Shown here: positions 22,426 to 35,423 of the stretch, one piece after another | Layout of the letters: the number at the start of each line of letters is the position of its first letter | How positions within the stretch are numbered: position 1 is the stretch's first letter | Assembly: GCA_033398695.1 (NCBI GenBank) | Contig: CM065802.1 | Location: 149,344,096 to 149,408,095, forward strand | DNA: 64,000 nucleotides | Source of the DNA: Orobanche coerulescens | Taxonomy: Eukaryota; Streptophyta; Magnoliopsida; Lamiales; Orobanchaceae | Direction: 5' to 3' | The notes under the pieces: generated by a model | Databases searched by the model: none | Seen by the model: the letters and a program-made list of their open reading frames with translations, nothing else | Told to the model about the DNA's origin: nothing | Made by a program: the position numbers and the translations under genes

Positions 22426-22971
22426 TGATTGAACTAGGATTGTATTTAGAATATACTGGTGAGGGGAACGATCGAAGGGGAAAGGAAGTGTTCTTAATTG
22501 TGGTTAGTTTAGTTTAATCATGGTTGGTTAATTTATAATGTGTGGTTAATTAAATTAAATTATAGTTTGGTTAAATTATAACTCATGATTAAAGTTTAAA
22601 TAGTATAATAATAATACTAATAATAGTAAATGTAGAATAGCAATTAACTGGTAATAAAAATCTGATAATAATAAAGATAATAATAATAATATTAATACTT
22701 AATAAAAATGGTATTAATAATATTATTATTAATAATAAAATTAATAATAATAATAATAATAGCGTTAGTATTATAATTGAATAATTAATAACACTATTAT
22801 AAAATAAATAATGACCACTTGAATGTATATATGATGAAATGACTCGGGCTAGGACTTGTGATACGTCGAAATAAATGTTCATGATCCTCTAAATGAAATT
22901 AAATAACATGAAATGTATTATAATATTATTATAAATAATAATATTGCATTATGAAAATAGCGGGTATTACA

Positions 22972-25900
22972 TCCTACCCCTCTCAGAAAAATTTTCGTCC
23001 TCGAAAATAAATGACATACCTCGATTGAAGAAATTCAGATAACGAGCTTGAAGTTCTTCCTCGCGCTCCCAAGTGGCTTCATCTTTACTGTGGTTGCGCC
23101 ATTGGATCTTGACAAACACCTTCTCTTTGTTTCTTTACTGCCGGACTGATCGGTCGAGAATCAGTTCTGGTTGTTCTTCATAGGTAAGATCTTTGTTCAT
23201 CTCCACGGCGGTATAGTTGATGACGTGGCTGGGATCGTGCACATACTTCCTCAACAATGATACGTGGAAAATGTTGTGCATAGCCGAAAGTTCTCGGGGT
23301 AAAGCCAAACGGTAAGCTAACTCTCCAATTCGTTCCAGAGTTTCGAACGGTCCAATGTATCTCGGTCTCAACTTGCTCATTGGACCAAAACGAACAATTC
23401 CCTTGGTAGGAGATACCTTCAGGAATACTTTGTCGCCAACACAGAATTCGAGATCCTTCCTACGCTTGTCGACGTTCGACTTCTGACGATCCTGTGCTAT
23501 CTTGATCCTCTCACGAATCTTATCCACCACACCAACTGTCTGTGCGATCATCTCGGGACCCAAAATTCTTCTTTCACCTACCTCGTCCCAATACAGTGGT
23601 GATCGACACTTCCTACCGCATAAGGCTTCATACGGTGCCATACCGATCGTCGACTGGTAACTATTGTTGTAAGCAAATTCTACCAAAGGCAACAGTTGTT
23701 CCCAATTATTTCCCATGTCTAACACACATGCTCGCAACATATACTCAAGGATTTGGATGGTCCTCTCGGACTGACCATCAGTCTGAGGATGATAGTCTGT
23801 ACTAAAATTTAACTGCGTTCCCAAGGCTTCTTGCAAACTCTCCCAAAAAACAGGATGTGAAACGAATATCCCTATCGGATACTATAGAGACTGGCACTCC
23901 ATATAATTTAATAATCTCACGAATGTAAAGTTGGGCATACTGATCCATTCAAAAATTCATCTTAACTGGGATGAAGTGAGCTGACTTTGTGAGTCAGTCC
24001 ACAACAACCCAAATAGCGTGGTTTCCTCTTTCCGTTCACGGCAAACCTACCACAAAGTCCATCGTAATATGTTCCCATTTCCATTCTGGGATGTGAAGTG
24101 ATTTAAGTAATCCAAAGGGACGTTGGTGTTCTGCCTTCACTTGTTGACAAACTATACACCTTCTGACCAAGTCTGCCACATCTCTTTTCAAACCTTCCCA
24201 CCAAAATGTCCCCTTAAGGTCTTGGTATATATTTGTACTCCCAGGGTGTGTTGTATATGGAGTACTATGTGCCTCCTTTAATCTCGCTTCTCTCAACTTG
24301 TCAACCTTGGGCACACAAATTCTCCCTTCATAGTACATTGTGCCATCATCGGACACACTGAATCCCTTATCCTCACCTGAAAGAGTACGTTCTTTCATCT
24401 TGACCAAGAAGTCGTCTTGTCCTTGACCTTCTTTGATCTGTTCCCTCAAGATTGGTTGTACCACCAAACTAGCCAATAATGACTCAACTAGATTCGATGG
24501 TGTAGCCATCTCAAGGTTCATACTTGCAAATTCCTTGACTAAGCTTTCCTCTTTGGTCAACAAACAAGTTAGGTCTCCTTGCCTTACGGCTCAGTGCATC
24601 AGCAACTATGTTTGCTTTACCAGGGTGGTAATGAATTGTACAATCGTAGTCTTTGACCAACTTAAGTCATCTGCGCTGCCTCATATTCAATTCCTTCTGT
24701 GTGAAAATATAATTCAGACTTTTGTGGTCTGTATAAATTTCACACTTACCTCCATATAGGTAATGTCTCCAAATCTTCAAAGCATGAACTACTGCTGCTA
24801 ATTCCAAATCATAAGTAGGGTAGTTCAGCTCGTGCGGTTTCAACTGTCTCTAGGCATAGGCAACTACCTTGCCCTCTTGCATCAATAAGCATCCCAAACC
24901 TTGCTTGGATGCATCACAGTAGATGACGAATTCTTTCGTCGGATCGGGAATCGTCAAAACTGGTGCATCAGTCAATCTTCGTTTAAGTTCTTGGAAACTC
25001 TTTTCGCACTTCTCATTCCATAAGAAAACTTCTCCCTTTCTAGTCAGTTTAGTCATTGGTGTAGCTATCTTCGAAAATCCCTCGATAAATCTTCGATAAT
25101 AACCAGCTAATCCCAAGAAGCTGCGAACTTCATTTGCATTACTTGGTACTTTCCAATCATTTACTGCCTCAACTTTAATCGGGTCAACCTCAATTCCTTT
25201 AGAAGTTAGCACATGTCCCAAAAATGCAACTCGGTTAAGCCAGAATTCACATTTGTTGAACTTCGCATACAACTTCTCCTTGCGCAGTACTCCCAATACT
25301 GTTCTAAGATGCTGCTCATGTTCAACCTTGGTCTTTGAATATACAAGTATGTCATCTATGAACATAATGACAAAATTATCCAAATAAGGTTGAAAAACAC
25401 GGTTCATGAGATCCATGAATACCGCTGGCGCATTAGTCAAACCAAATGGCATCACTATAAACTCATAGTGTCCATATCGAGTTCGAAATGCTGTATCATC
25501 ATCCTTAATCCTCAGCTGGTGATATACGGATCTCAAATCTATTTTCAAGAATACTCCCGAGCCTCCAAGTTGATCGAATAGGTCCTCTATTCTAGGAAGT
25601 GGATATTTATTCTTTATCGTGAGTCGATTAAGTTCACGATAGTCTATGCACATCCTCAAACTTCCATCCTTTTTCTTCACGAAGAGCACAGGCGCACCCC
25701 ATGGCGAAACACTCGGTCGGATAAATCCAGAGTCGAGCAGTTCCTGAAGTTGCACTTTCAGCTCTTGTAATTCCTTAGGTGCCATCCTATAGGGAGCTTT
25801 CGATATCGGTGCCACTCCTGGCACTAAATCAATCGAGAACTCAACTTGACGATTCGGTGGTACTCCGGGCAAGTCTTCGGGAAAGACATCTGGATACTCT

Positions 25901-26442
25901 TTGACGATAGGTACATCAGCTACCTTCTTCTCCGAAGTTGTTTTCCCCATCACATTCACCAAGAATCCTTGACAACTACGCTTCTTCAACATTTTCACCG
26001 CTTTCATGGCTGAAATCACCTTCGGGGTACTAGAGTATCTTACTCCCTCGAATACGGTCTTGACATCATTAAACGAACATAAAGTTACCCTCCTCTAGGA
26101 GCATTCAACTACAGCTCTATGTTTGTCCAACCAATCCATACCCAAAATGACATCAGAATCGCTAAGTTTAACTATGTGCAAGTTGGCTAAGAAGCTATGT
26201 TCGTTAATCTCTATCTTTACATTGTTAGTTATCGAGTCTACATGCACTACTCCCCCCGCAGGCATACTAACTAACAAAGATCTAGGGGCCTTACTACTTC
26301 TACAGCCAATCATAGTACAAAGCTTCCTAGAGATGAATGAATGAGATGCACCCGTATCAAACAAAACCAAAGCAGGAATATTTGCAATTGATAACATACC
26401 CGACATGGTTTGGGGCTCAGTATCTTCTTTGGCCTCGGCCAT
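22972..26442 (-). pseudogene. element H pol: protease, RT, RNase H, integrase, chromodomain-like tail
   Basis: Protease starts near 26442 with the active-site motif LFDTGASHSFIS, then VILGMDWL. After a stop at 26095-26097 the same frame gives [34 protein letters not shown], and FIDDILVYS as the catalytic box. RNase H follows ([18 protein letters not shown]). Stops are at 24850-24852 and 24667-24669, and a frameshift near 24570 leads into integrase. There HPGSTNIYQDL and [14 protein letters not shown] form the zinc finger, ITMDF and SDRD carry catalytic Asp residues, and SERTIQILEY the Glu. More stops (24036-24038, 23994-23996) and a frameshift near 23836 follow. A short chromodomain-like end reaches about 23040. 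The copy is non-functional. Confidence 0.93.
22991..23008 (-). other. hairpin before the polypurine tract (element H)
   Basis: On the plus strand ATTTTCG-TCCT-CGAAAAT is a perfect 7-bp inverted repeat. It sits between the end of pol and the purine tract (22972-22987, minus strand). Confidence 0.78.
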
Positions 26443-26451
26443 GATATATAC

Positions 26452-27375
26452 TCAAGCTCTGCCTCCTGAGCTTTGACCTTGCACATTATTGCCTGGGCCA
26501 TTTCCTTTCTTCGGACACGCTGAGATCATGTGTCCTTCCTCATGGCAGAAGTAGCACCGATTCTGACCAAGCATACATACATCTTTGTGTCCTTTTCCAC
26601 AAGTAGCACATGTAGGTTTATCGGACTGGGGTTTCACCCCCGAAGATCCAACATTCTTCTTATTACCATCTCCTTGATCGTGCCACTTGCGCTTGTTATT
26701 TGCTGCAACTGGTGGTGCTCTTGCCTTCTCCACATCCAAACTGGCAGAAATGTCCTCTGCCCTTGAAACTGCTTCATTATAGCTCAGACGACCATGACCA
26801 TCCAGATGGTGACGAATCCGGTCACGTAGCCCATCCCGTAATTTCTGAGACTTCATGTGATCCATCTCGACCATGTGAGGAGTGAAACGGCACATGTGGT
26901 TAAACTTGCGCTCATACTCAGTGACCAACATTCCACCTTAGGTCAGATCGAGGAACTCCTTTTGCATCTTGATTTTGTACACCCTCAGGTAGTACTTTTC
27001 CATAACTATATCCTTGAACTGATCCCAAGTGAACGTGTCCTTCTCGTCTTGGGTTTCGAGCCTTCACACTCCAATCCACCATGTCCTAGCATCTTCCTTG
27101 AGCTGGAACACGGCGCATGACACCTTCTGAGCATCGGTGCACACCATGTAGTTGAAGATGCTGTCTAAGTTCAACAACCACTCTTCTATTGCTGCTGGTC
27201 CCTCACGACCAAGGAAGACGGGCGGCTTGAAATGATTGAACCACTTGATAACTTGAGCTTGAGCTTTCTCAGGGTTATTAGGCGGTAAAATGGTTGCGCC
27301 TTGAAGTAAGGTGGCCAATCCAGCCAAAAGTTGATCTTGGGTGGGCGGAGCATTGCAGTTTCCTCGGTTAGCCAT
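26452..27375 (-). pseudogene. element H gag
   Basis: It starts MANRGNCNAPPTQDQLLAGL at 27375, and the capsid-like part includes FKPPVFLGREGP and AVFQLKEDARTWWIGV. A frameshift near 27065 and a stop near 26935 break the middle. The frame 26931-26452 continues with LVTEYERKFNHMCRFTPHMV and ends with a CCHC zinc knuckle CYFCHEEGHMISACP that would bind element RNA. About 300 codons in all, the usual size for chromovirus gag. It lies between the extra upstream ORF and protease. Confidence 0.9.
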
Positions 27376-27587
27376 GAGTCTGCCAATGAGTTGTAAAACC
27401 CATTAGCCGACGCAGTGCGAGAAATAAGGAATGAGGAGATAGGTAGAACGCATATAATAGTCGCAACACATAGGAAAATATAAATGCAATAAAAGAAGTG
27501 ATTTTCATTATATAATATGTTTGAAACATCCACTGGAAATTTAGACAATAATAGATATAATAACATGAGCTAAGCGTACGACTACTC

Positions 27588-28190
27588 TTAATTGTCACTG
27601 CTAATAATCTCTACAATAGGTATAGGGAGTTGTGGCTCAATCCACGAAATGACTTCATCTTCAGACTCGATATCCACCATCAACATGTCCTTCATATTTT
27701 CTGCGAGATCCATCTTTGAGCTCTCATCGGGAACTTCCTATGGATCTTCTTCAGGATCCTCCTCAGGGTATTCTTCGGGATCTTCCTCTGAGTCTTCCTC
27801 GTTCGTAGAGTCGGCATCCCAATTTACAGCCGGTATCGCCTCCCGAGAGTACAAGTCTAATAAGCATCTAGCGATGAACTGGAAATCATCCACGGCCTCT
27901 CGCTCTTCTAGCAATCTCTTGATGGCCTTTTTCCAAATCCGGAAGATGCAGCAACTCCAATCTTCGGATAACTTCTCCATCAGGTGCTCTAGCTATCGCT
28001 TGATGGAACCTTGTTTCCCAGATTGCAGCCACTTACTCAGCCTATTAATGACGTAGTGTGGTGCATTTTCTGGTAGACTAGGGTCGTCCCACCAGTCTTT
28101 GCGTGCTAGAAGACGCGAGTCAAAAGTAGCCAGGACCTTCTTACGTGGCGTCATCCTAGGTTTGGCCATTCTAACAGTTCGTACATACAT
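27588..28190 (-). pseudogene. extra ORF upstream of gag in element H (about 200 codons, two stops)
   Basis: One uninterrupted frame runs from MYVRTVRMAKPRMT (28190; a second Met is 7 codons later) to TAA at 27588-27590, broken only by in-frame stops at 27993-27995 and 27738-27740. The N-terminus is basic (RMTPRKKVLATFDSRLLARK) and Trp-containing. The middle is alpha-helical in character (IFRIWKKAIKRLLEEREAVD). The C-terminus is strongly acidic with an EEDPEEYPEEDP repeat. It lies between the PBS and gag, where chromoviruses usually have only leader. I do not recognise the protein and give no function. Confidence 0.6.
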
Positions 28191-28321
28191 AAATAATTAT
28201 GTAATTAAAAATGAAATGACATATGCATGAATAATGACTGAACTTTGATACCTTTGACGGAGTGACGAAGTGAGCATATGATACTTTTACATTTTAGCGA
28301 GTCCATAGAAAGGTAAAACCC

Positions 28322-28333
28322 GCTCTGATACCA
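28322..28333 (-). promoter_or_regulatory. primer-binding site, element H
   Basis: The minus strand reads TGGTATCAGAGC, the complement of the 3' end of plant initiator tRNA-Met, 3 bases after the 5' LTR end. It would prime minus-strand cDNA. Confidence 0.93.
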
Positions 28334-28336
28334 CTA

Positions 28337-30970
28337 TGTAACGCCCCGACTTTCTAGGGTAATTAATGGGGAAAATAAGTAGAAGGTAATTTTGACAGAA
28401 ATAATTTTCTTTGAGAATATTAAAATTCTCGCCTACAAAGTCAAGTCGCTACACTGACATAAAATTTAATACCTTTAAATAAGGCAACATTTCATCATAG
28501 ATACGAGGTAAAAAATTGCGGCGGAAGAATAATTCATAAATTATAAATTTTTAGTCAAAGTTTCCCCAAATGAGTTCCAAAACATTTGACATGAAGAAAC
28601 ATCATGTAATAAATTCTCTTTCATATGCCCTCTCGGCTCGCTCCTTCGTCCTTCCGGCTCGGTTTAACCTACGGGATCAATAAAGGTGGGGGTGAGCTTT
28701 CTTCAGCTCATGGAAATCACACTGATCACAGTAATATACAATCTCATGGAAAGCATAACATGAATAATCTATCATATTTTTCCTTAACGTCAATGCATAC
28801 TCACAATATTACGTGTAGCATGAATCGAGCACGCATAACACGAATATTGAGGTTGTGCAGGTGTCCCCGCAACAACATGAAACATACTCACAATATTACG
28901 TATAGCATGGATCTAGCACGCATAACACGAATATTGAGGTTGCGCAGGTGTCCCCGCAACAACATGAAACATACACGCAATACCACATATAACATGAATC
29001 GAGCACGCATGTGAATATTGGGTTGTGACCTCTTTACATGTATACAGGTGAGCCTAATTTACAACATGTATCCTCAATTTAAACATAAATAGAATATCAC
29101 ATATACATTCCAATTAAAGTGATAGTGTAAATTCTCACCTGAATAAATGATGATGTCTGACTTGAATATGAAGATGCTCGACTCACAGTCCTAAGCCCGT
29201 AAATCCTCGATAAAGTCTACATATAATAATAACTTAATCATTATATAATATTATGATATAATGACTGAAATTAATATATATGTGCATAAAAATCGGACTA
29301 ATTATTAATACTAATTGAAAGTCAACATTTTACTGTCTTGGTCAAGATAGCACAGAATTGAAGTTTTTTTTCTTTTAGTTCACTGTGGTCAAATTTCACG
29401 TGAAACTAATGGTTAAGGGCAGAAATTGAAGGACTAGGAAAATAGCTGGGGTTAAAATTGAAGTAACTAGAAAACTGGGGTTAAATTGCATAACCCTAAA
29501 ATTAAAGGGTATAAAACTCTTAACAATCGATCGGCCGCCTTACTTCACCCTCATTCCTCACCTCTCCTTCCTCTGGTCTCTCTCCAACCTCTCTCTCTCT
29601 CTCTGAACTCGGTCCCTCTCTCTAGAAATTTCTTTCCGCCGATGACAAAATTTACAGAATTACACACACGCGCATACACACACACACACTCTCTCTCTCT
29701 CTCTCTCTCGGTGTAACAGAGAGACACAACACACACTTCTGGCTCACTCGAGCATGGGCTAACCAGTCGCGGCTACAGGGTGGCGGCGACGATGGCTTTC
29801 GACCGGAGTAGTAGTTACGGCGGTTACGTGCGACTCTAGGGCGGGGATGTATATACGGGAACAAAATTTGGGTTGCTGAGTCCAGATCTTGGTGTTAGGT
29901 TTTGTAACCGAAATCTGGTGTTTGGGATTCTTCCATGAGTGGATTAGAGTTGTGGTTGGAAACGTAGGTCGATCTTGATGATGAACTCGGGTTTCAGATG
30001 ATCAGTTCCGAGCTTCGCCCATTTTTAGGTTCTGACTTGTGTTGAAATTTTTCATTTAGATTCAAATGCATGAAGAAAGTATTAGATGTTAAGTATTGAG
30101 TTTTACCTTGTTGGAGAAAAGTCGAGGATAGGGCGGCGAACGGCTGGGCTGAGTGAAATTTCTTGAGACGTCGGATGAACGCCACGCAAAAACTTCGGTT
30201 GGGCGCTGGACGTTGAATCAACTACTTGGTGTAAATTCCTGTCCTGAAGAATCTCTCCCTTTTTTTGTGTAGAGTAGACTTCTGCTCTGCAGATTTTCTT
30301 GTGCTCCAAAGAAGGTTGTAGGCAGTATTTGTTTTTTGTTTTTTTTTGGATCTTGATCGTGAATTGTAAAAGAAACTCTGATTCTATGTATTAGTGTATT
30401 TATAGATATAGGTTTTAAAGTGTTTAGACTGAACTAGGATTGTATTTAGGATATACATCAAGGAGTTTTGATAAGTTGAAAGAACCGGTGAGGGAAACAA
30501 TCGATCGGGAAAGGAAGTGTTCTTAATTGTGGTTAGTTTAGTTTAATCATGGTTGGTTACTTTATAATGTGTGGTTAATGAAATTAAATTATAGTTTGGT
30601 TAAATTATAACTCATGATTAAAGCATAAATAGAATAATAATAATACTAATAATAGTAAATATAGAATAGCAATTAATTGGTAATAAAAATCTGATAATAA
30701 TAAAGATAATAATAATAATAATAATATTAATACTTAAGAAAAATGGTAATAATAATAATAGCGTTAGTATTATACTTGAATAATTAATAACACTATTATA
30801 AAATAAATAATGACCACTTGAGTGTATATATGATTAAATGACTCGGGCTAGGACTTGTTATACGTCGAAATAAATGTTCATGATCCTCTAAATAAAATTA
30901 AATAACATGAAATGCATTATAATATTATTGTAAATAATAATATTGCATTATGAAAATAGCGGGTATTACA
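28337..30970 (-). repeat. 5' LTR of element H (2634 bp)
   Basis: On the minus strand it starts TGTAATACCCGC and ends GGGGCGTTACA. TATAAATA on the minus strand (30397-30404) is the best TATA candidate. It has the 90-bp tandem repeats (about 28795-29030), CT and CA microsatellites (29580-29710) and TAA-type repeats (30640-30760). No ACGTACGT palindrome array is seen, unlike A, D, E, G, L and M. ORFs here are copies of those in the 3' LTR and are not credible. Confidence 0.92.
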
Positions 30971-30975
30971 TCAAG

Positions 30976-31748
30976 AATCTTATGTTAGATCGTTACTATC
31001 CCACACCACTCTGTGAGGCCAAATTATCAGAGTTGTTGAACCCCGATCCATCTGAGGACGAGGATGTGCTAGCTATTGCCGAGAAATTCCAGGCATATCT
31101 TCCTTTTGCTACGTCAGTTGTCCGTTCGGAAGCTGATATGATCAAATATTTCCTCAAGAGGCTTAAACCACGAATGAGGATGCAGTTGCTCAATCACCAC
31201 TGTACGACCCTACCGGAATTCATCGAGAAAGCCCTGGAATACGAACTCGCTATGAAGGAGATTTCCAAGAAGCAGACCCAATCCTCCAACAAGAGATCCA
31301 AGAACCAGACCCAGGCAGACAAGAACCGAGGGACGTTCTGGAAGCCCCAGTCTGTATCGAACCTTTATGAACGGCCACCTACGGCGTCGAAACCGACCAT
31401 GTCGCACTCTCGAGCGATGAGCTCACCTATCATATGTTATAACTGTGGGGACTAGGGACACATAAGCTCCAAATGCTGCCGGTCGTCGCCGGACACACTT
31501 GTGGGAAGAATGGACATCATGCTTGCTATTGCAAGGGTGGACCCGGGCATGCTCCAGTAGCATCTCTTGCTCCAGTACAGTCTTCTATTCAGGACCGTGT
31601 ACCTTCGTCCGCTTCTTATCAGACTATCGGGGCAAACAAAGGGATAGGCCAAGGAAATCAAGTTGGTGCACCTAGTACCGGAGTTTCAAAACCCAGAGTC
31701 TATGAGATGAAGAAGGCCGACGATCCCGAATCTAGCATGATTGCAGGT
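30976..31748 (+). pseudogene. element G gag, C-terminal part
   Basis: It continues in frame from 19057 after one copy of the TCAAG duplication: NLMLDRYYPTPLCEAKLSEL, IKYFLKRLKPRMRMQLLNHH, then a Lys/Gln-rich linker. The zinc knuckle CYNCGD is interrupted by TAG (31453-31455) before GHISSKC. A later frame gives ARVYEMKKADDPESSMIAG-type sequence normally just ahead of protease. Protease is absent; reading ends near 31748. Confidence 0.83.
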
Positions 31749-31994
31749 GGCGTTGGATCATCCAAAAGCTTGACGAATAGGATTCGTGGGGAAGATCACC
31801 TAAAGCTTGGGGAATCGCTTACGTGGAGTACACCATTTATTCAACGGACTACGAGGTTATGATTTCGAATCTTCCTTTGTTCCGTTTTATATTCGTATAT
31901 ACGTAGCTTGATCGATCCTCTTAAGGGATTCATATCGAATTAGATTCGTATATTGCTTCCGTTGTGCCTTCGTTTCAGGCACCGAATCCCAACA
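31749..31994 (+). repeat. 5' LTR tail of copia element J
   Basis: It ends GGCACCGAATCCCAACA, followed directly by a PBS-like sequence. The last 100 bp match LTR tail B. The left limit is set where gypsy G gag reading stops and is approximate. Confidence 0.65.
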
Positions 31995-32234
31995 GTGGTA
32001 TCGTAGCATAGGTCTTGATTGAATGGTTAATGGTTTGGAATCATTTATTGTTATTATCGTGGTATATGTTCGATTGTTCATCGTAGATGTCTTTTTCGTA
32101 AATCTATATCTAAATATAAATCTTTATTTTCTAGGAAATATAATTTATATTGAAGATATAAATGTTGAAAAATATAGATATTAGATATCCGGTCGATAAT
32201 CGAGTCCCGAATTGCCGTTGGACGGCCCAGGAAT
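31995..32234 (+). other. copia J leader, first part
   Basis: After the PBS there are about 230 bp of AT-rich leader, ending in GTTGGACGGCCCAGGAAT, where K is inserted. No ORF. Confidence 0.6.
31996..32007 (+). promoter_or_regulatory. primer-binding site of copia element J (eroded)
   Basis: TGGTATCGTAGC differs at two bases from TGGTATCAGAGC and lies one base after the LTR end. Confidence 0.7.
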
Positions 32235-35200
32235 TGTCACGCCCCCAACATCGGGAAGGACGAGGGCGCGACGCATCGGTCGATCAATCAATCAAAATGC
32301 AACAATAAATAGTGGAAGCAAAATAACGATTGGATAATATTTCAAGACAACCATCTTAGCCCGATGTACTAAGATTCGCTGTGACAAAGATGATAATCGA
32401 AATTACACTGTTCATAAGTTTGCAGCGGAAAAATACCAAACGAATTAAGTACGAAGCATAATTAACTATTACAAATTGGGATAACAACAGAAATTCTAAG
32501 AACAGAAGTCCTAAATATTGAAGGCAATCTTCTATTCGGTCTCTTCCACGAAGCCTTCTTCGTCCTCTGATGTTCGCTCATTCTCTGGTTTAAAAGGGAA
32601 AACGGTGGGGTGAGACAAAAGGTCTCAGTGAGTGGGTGATCGTGTGCGAGTGTGGCTCTTTCCTTTGAAAATTTTTAAGTGATGCATAATTTTATCAATT
32701 ATGAAAAAAAATGAGAACAATTACAATTACGTCGAAATTTTATAGAACAATAATCATTGTGTAGTTGTAACATTATAATCCTGTCCCCGTGGACGGATGT
32801 CAAGTCAAGCAGTCAGTCAATCAGTCGATCAGTAAATTCAGTTTCGAATGGTTCCGATGTGGACCTTGGATTCTAGACTCTCCTTATTACTCCTAGCAAT
32901 ATAAGCCGTCGCCACAAGATTTGGACCGTCACCCCAATAGCTGAGCCTTCGCTCCCACACTTAGCGTGTGCTTCCTTATCTATTATCTGGGCTCGGTATG
33001 TCCTTAGCTGTCGGTCAATACCTGGATCACACCATAATGACGATTATACCCCAAGTCTACGATTCAAGTCCCTCAGAACACTCCGTTACTCGGTTATGGG
33101 AATAGGAAACAACGGTAACCTCGTTCATGAACCGCAGCCGCGCTGCTCGATCCAAGACTCGGTCTAACCGTCCCGACATGATTTGGGAATCTAGAGGTGG
33201 CTCCTACAGCTCAAGAGATGGCCCCCGGATTGTAGGTCACCTCTCTGTTTCGTATGGGCTCAAGAGGTGGCCCCCATCTGTCGACGTGGCACTTTGTTCC
33301 GATAGAGTTAGAGGCGGACCCATCCGTGGAATTTTGTTTGTATAGCACTTAGTTCACGGACAGTCACAGTTATCAATTTGACGCGTTTCACAAGTATCAC
33401 GTAAACGTTCGGTCAGCGAGGTTAATAGCGTCTTTTGATTAAGTATGGAATATGGTTAATTATATTTGTGGCCCGGTTATACGGAATAGGACTTGTATAT
33501 AAATTCGAAAATATTCTCCATAATTTATTAACGGTCTGATGGGTTCAGGTCAGATATATTAAATGGGTAGGTTCGACGAAACGAAACGAGAGTTTCCGAA
33601 ATAGTTCGAAAAGACGTTTTCACCCTTAGGTTCAAACCTAAGTGTTTGGAGTATGAAACAAAATCGGATGGTTATGAAATTTTATGAGGAAGCCAAAAAT
33701 ACTTCCTCCACTCCAGATTTAAGTAAAATTCAGAAATTTCCAGTTTCGGGACTGAAATTTCCAGAAATTACGATATTACCCCAAAACTTAAGGAAATCGT
33801 TCCAAGGCTTATAGAGCTATGAATTTAGCTCGGAATTTAACGAAATTTTACGAGATGACTTATGATGAACCTGGAATTCCAGATTTGTGAAAATTCCAAA
33901 AAATTTCGGACTTCGTCCAGAAGTTTGGAATTCTTGCATTTTGACCCCGAAATTATTTTAAATTTTGCGATTTGTACTATTAAGTTTAGATATCGAACTC
34001 CGAATCACTTGAAACTTTATGGACAGCCTATACATGGTATAATATGTACTGTCCAAGGTCCAGAATATTTTATTTTCGAAATTTTCAGTTTAGTCCCCAA
34101 ACTTTAAGAAATTACAATTTATGCTCAAAACCTCCGTTTACTCGTTTCAAGTCCCGTTTTGGCCGCAAATAATTATTCATATATCATAACATAATTATAT
34201 AACACAATATTTAATATTTTGGTAGGGTTTCAACGACATATAGAAGAAAACATATAACTTTCAATTTATCACAAAATCGACACCCGACTACCAAATCGGT
34301 TGTTGTTTAAATTCAATAAATCGTATTGCATGTTGTTATAATCATAACATACATCTTTAAAAATATGTATTTATACAAGAATTTCAGATTAGTACATACT
34401 TTCACATTTTTCATAATATTCGAGGATTATGTTTAAGAAAAATGAATTTCACATAGCTATACACAAAATCATAACATGTAATTTTAACATGAAGATTTTA
34501 ACATAGATCATATCAATAGAATCTTGAAATACTTCAGATTTAACACATGCATCACAAGAAAAAGAAGAGATTTCTATTTTAAAGTTTGAAAGAGTTTTCA
34601 CCCACCTCGATCTTGTCGGATTTAGTCGGTTATAGATCCTGAAAGTTAGAAAACGACTTCCCCTCTACCACTATATGGTTTGGCCGATCCACATGTACCC
34701 TAATGTGAGAATTATGTTTGCATGTATTAAGATTAAAGTTAGATTAGGGAGATTTTCATAAGAAATTATGGAAATGGTTATAAGGGATGAGATTACCTAT
34801 TTCTTGTTGAAAATTTTCTTCCTCATCCTTCACTCTTCAATGGCTTGGCCCTCTCTCTCTCTAAGTCTCTCAAAATGCAGATTTTTGATTTGTGAAATGA
34901 AGAGTAGGTTAAGTGTAAGTGTGTATATTTAAAGGTGATATTATGGGGGTTGGAAAGTGTGATGACTTGGGAAGTAAAAAGGAGATGAATGGCTTAGCAT
35001 GGGAGGTGAAGATTCTCCTCTCTTTTTCATCACCTTGGCCGTCCATAATGTATATATTTTATTATATTTTTTTTGTTAAATTAAGATTATAATTAAAATG
35101 GGAAATGATTTAATTAGTTGGGTTGGGCTTCGAATTGTAACTTCAAGTCTTATGATTTTATTAAGTTGGGTTGAGTCCATTAGTGAGTCTACATGTAATT

Positions 35201-35406
35201 AGGTATTGACAAATAGCCCAATAGATGAATCAACACACTATTTTAATTTTTATTATTTGGTTTATTAAATAAATTACAAAGTTAAAGAGTGAAATAAAAT
35301 AAAATAGATGTAGGTTATATCATGTCATAAAATAACTATTATTCAATTACATCATGATTTAGTATATTGTACATGTGATAAGTCATCGAATTTAGGGGGT
35401 TTTACA
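32235..35406 (-). repeat. 3' LTR of element K (3172 bp)
   Basis: On the minus strand it starts TGTAAAACCCCC and ends GGGGGCGTGACA. Near the U5 end GTCGCGCCC pairs with GGGCGTGAC (one G-U) around a loop of about 19 nt. The ORFs at 33127-33345 and 33862-34107 recur in the 5' LTR with changes and are not credible genes. No ACGTACGT array is present. Confidence 0.92.
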
Positions 35407-35423
35407 TCCTCCCCTCCTTAGAA

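Larger units (their letters stand above)
19058..22971 (-). repeat. 3' LTR of element H (about 2.66 kb plus LINE insert)
   Basis: It matches the 5' LTR 28337-30970 throughout, apart from the LINE at 21167-22409. It contains tandem repeats of about 90 bp (19520-19770), CT and CA microsatellites (20340-20450) and AT-rich TAA-type repeats (22600-22770). The ORF at 20740-20967 recurs in the other LTR only because the LTRs are copies. Confidence 0.92.
19058..30970 (-). mobile_element. Ty3/gypsy chromovirus element H, complete
   Basis: Flanked by the target duplication TCAAG (19053-19057 and 30971-30975) inside G's gag. LTRs are at 19058-22971 (3' LTR, enlarged by a LINE) and 28337-30970 (5' LTR, 2634 bp). 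The PBS is perfect. Internal order on the minus strand is extra upstream ORF, gag, protease, RT, RNase H, integrase, chromodomain-like tail. All genes carry stops or frameshifts. Confidence 0.94.
15268..31748 (+). mobile_element. Ty3/gypsy element G, 5' part, split by element H
   Basis: 5' LTR (15268 to 17964 or 18099), PBS, leader and gag are present. Gag is cut at 19057 by element H and resumes at 30976. The gypsy reading ends near 31748, where copia-LTR-like sequence takes over without protease, RT, integrase or a 3' LTR. The 3' half is therefore deleted; the exact breakpoint is estimated. Confidence 0.8.
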
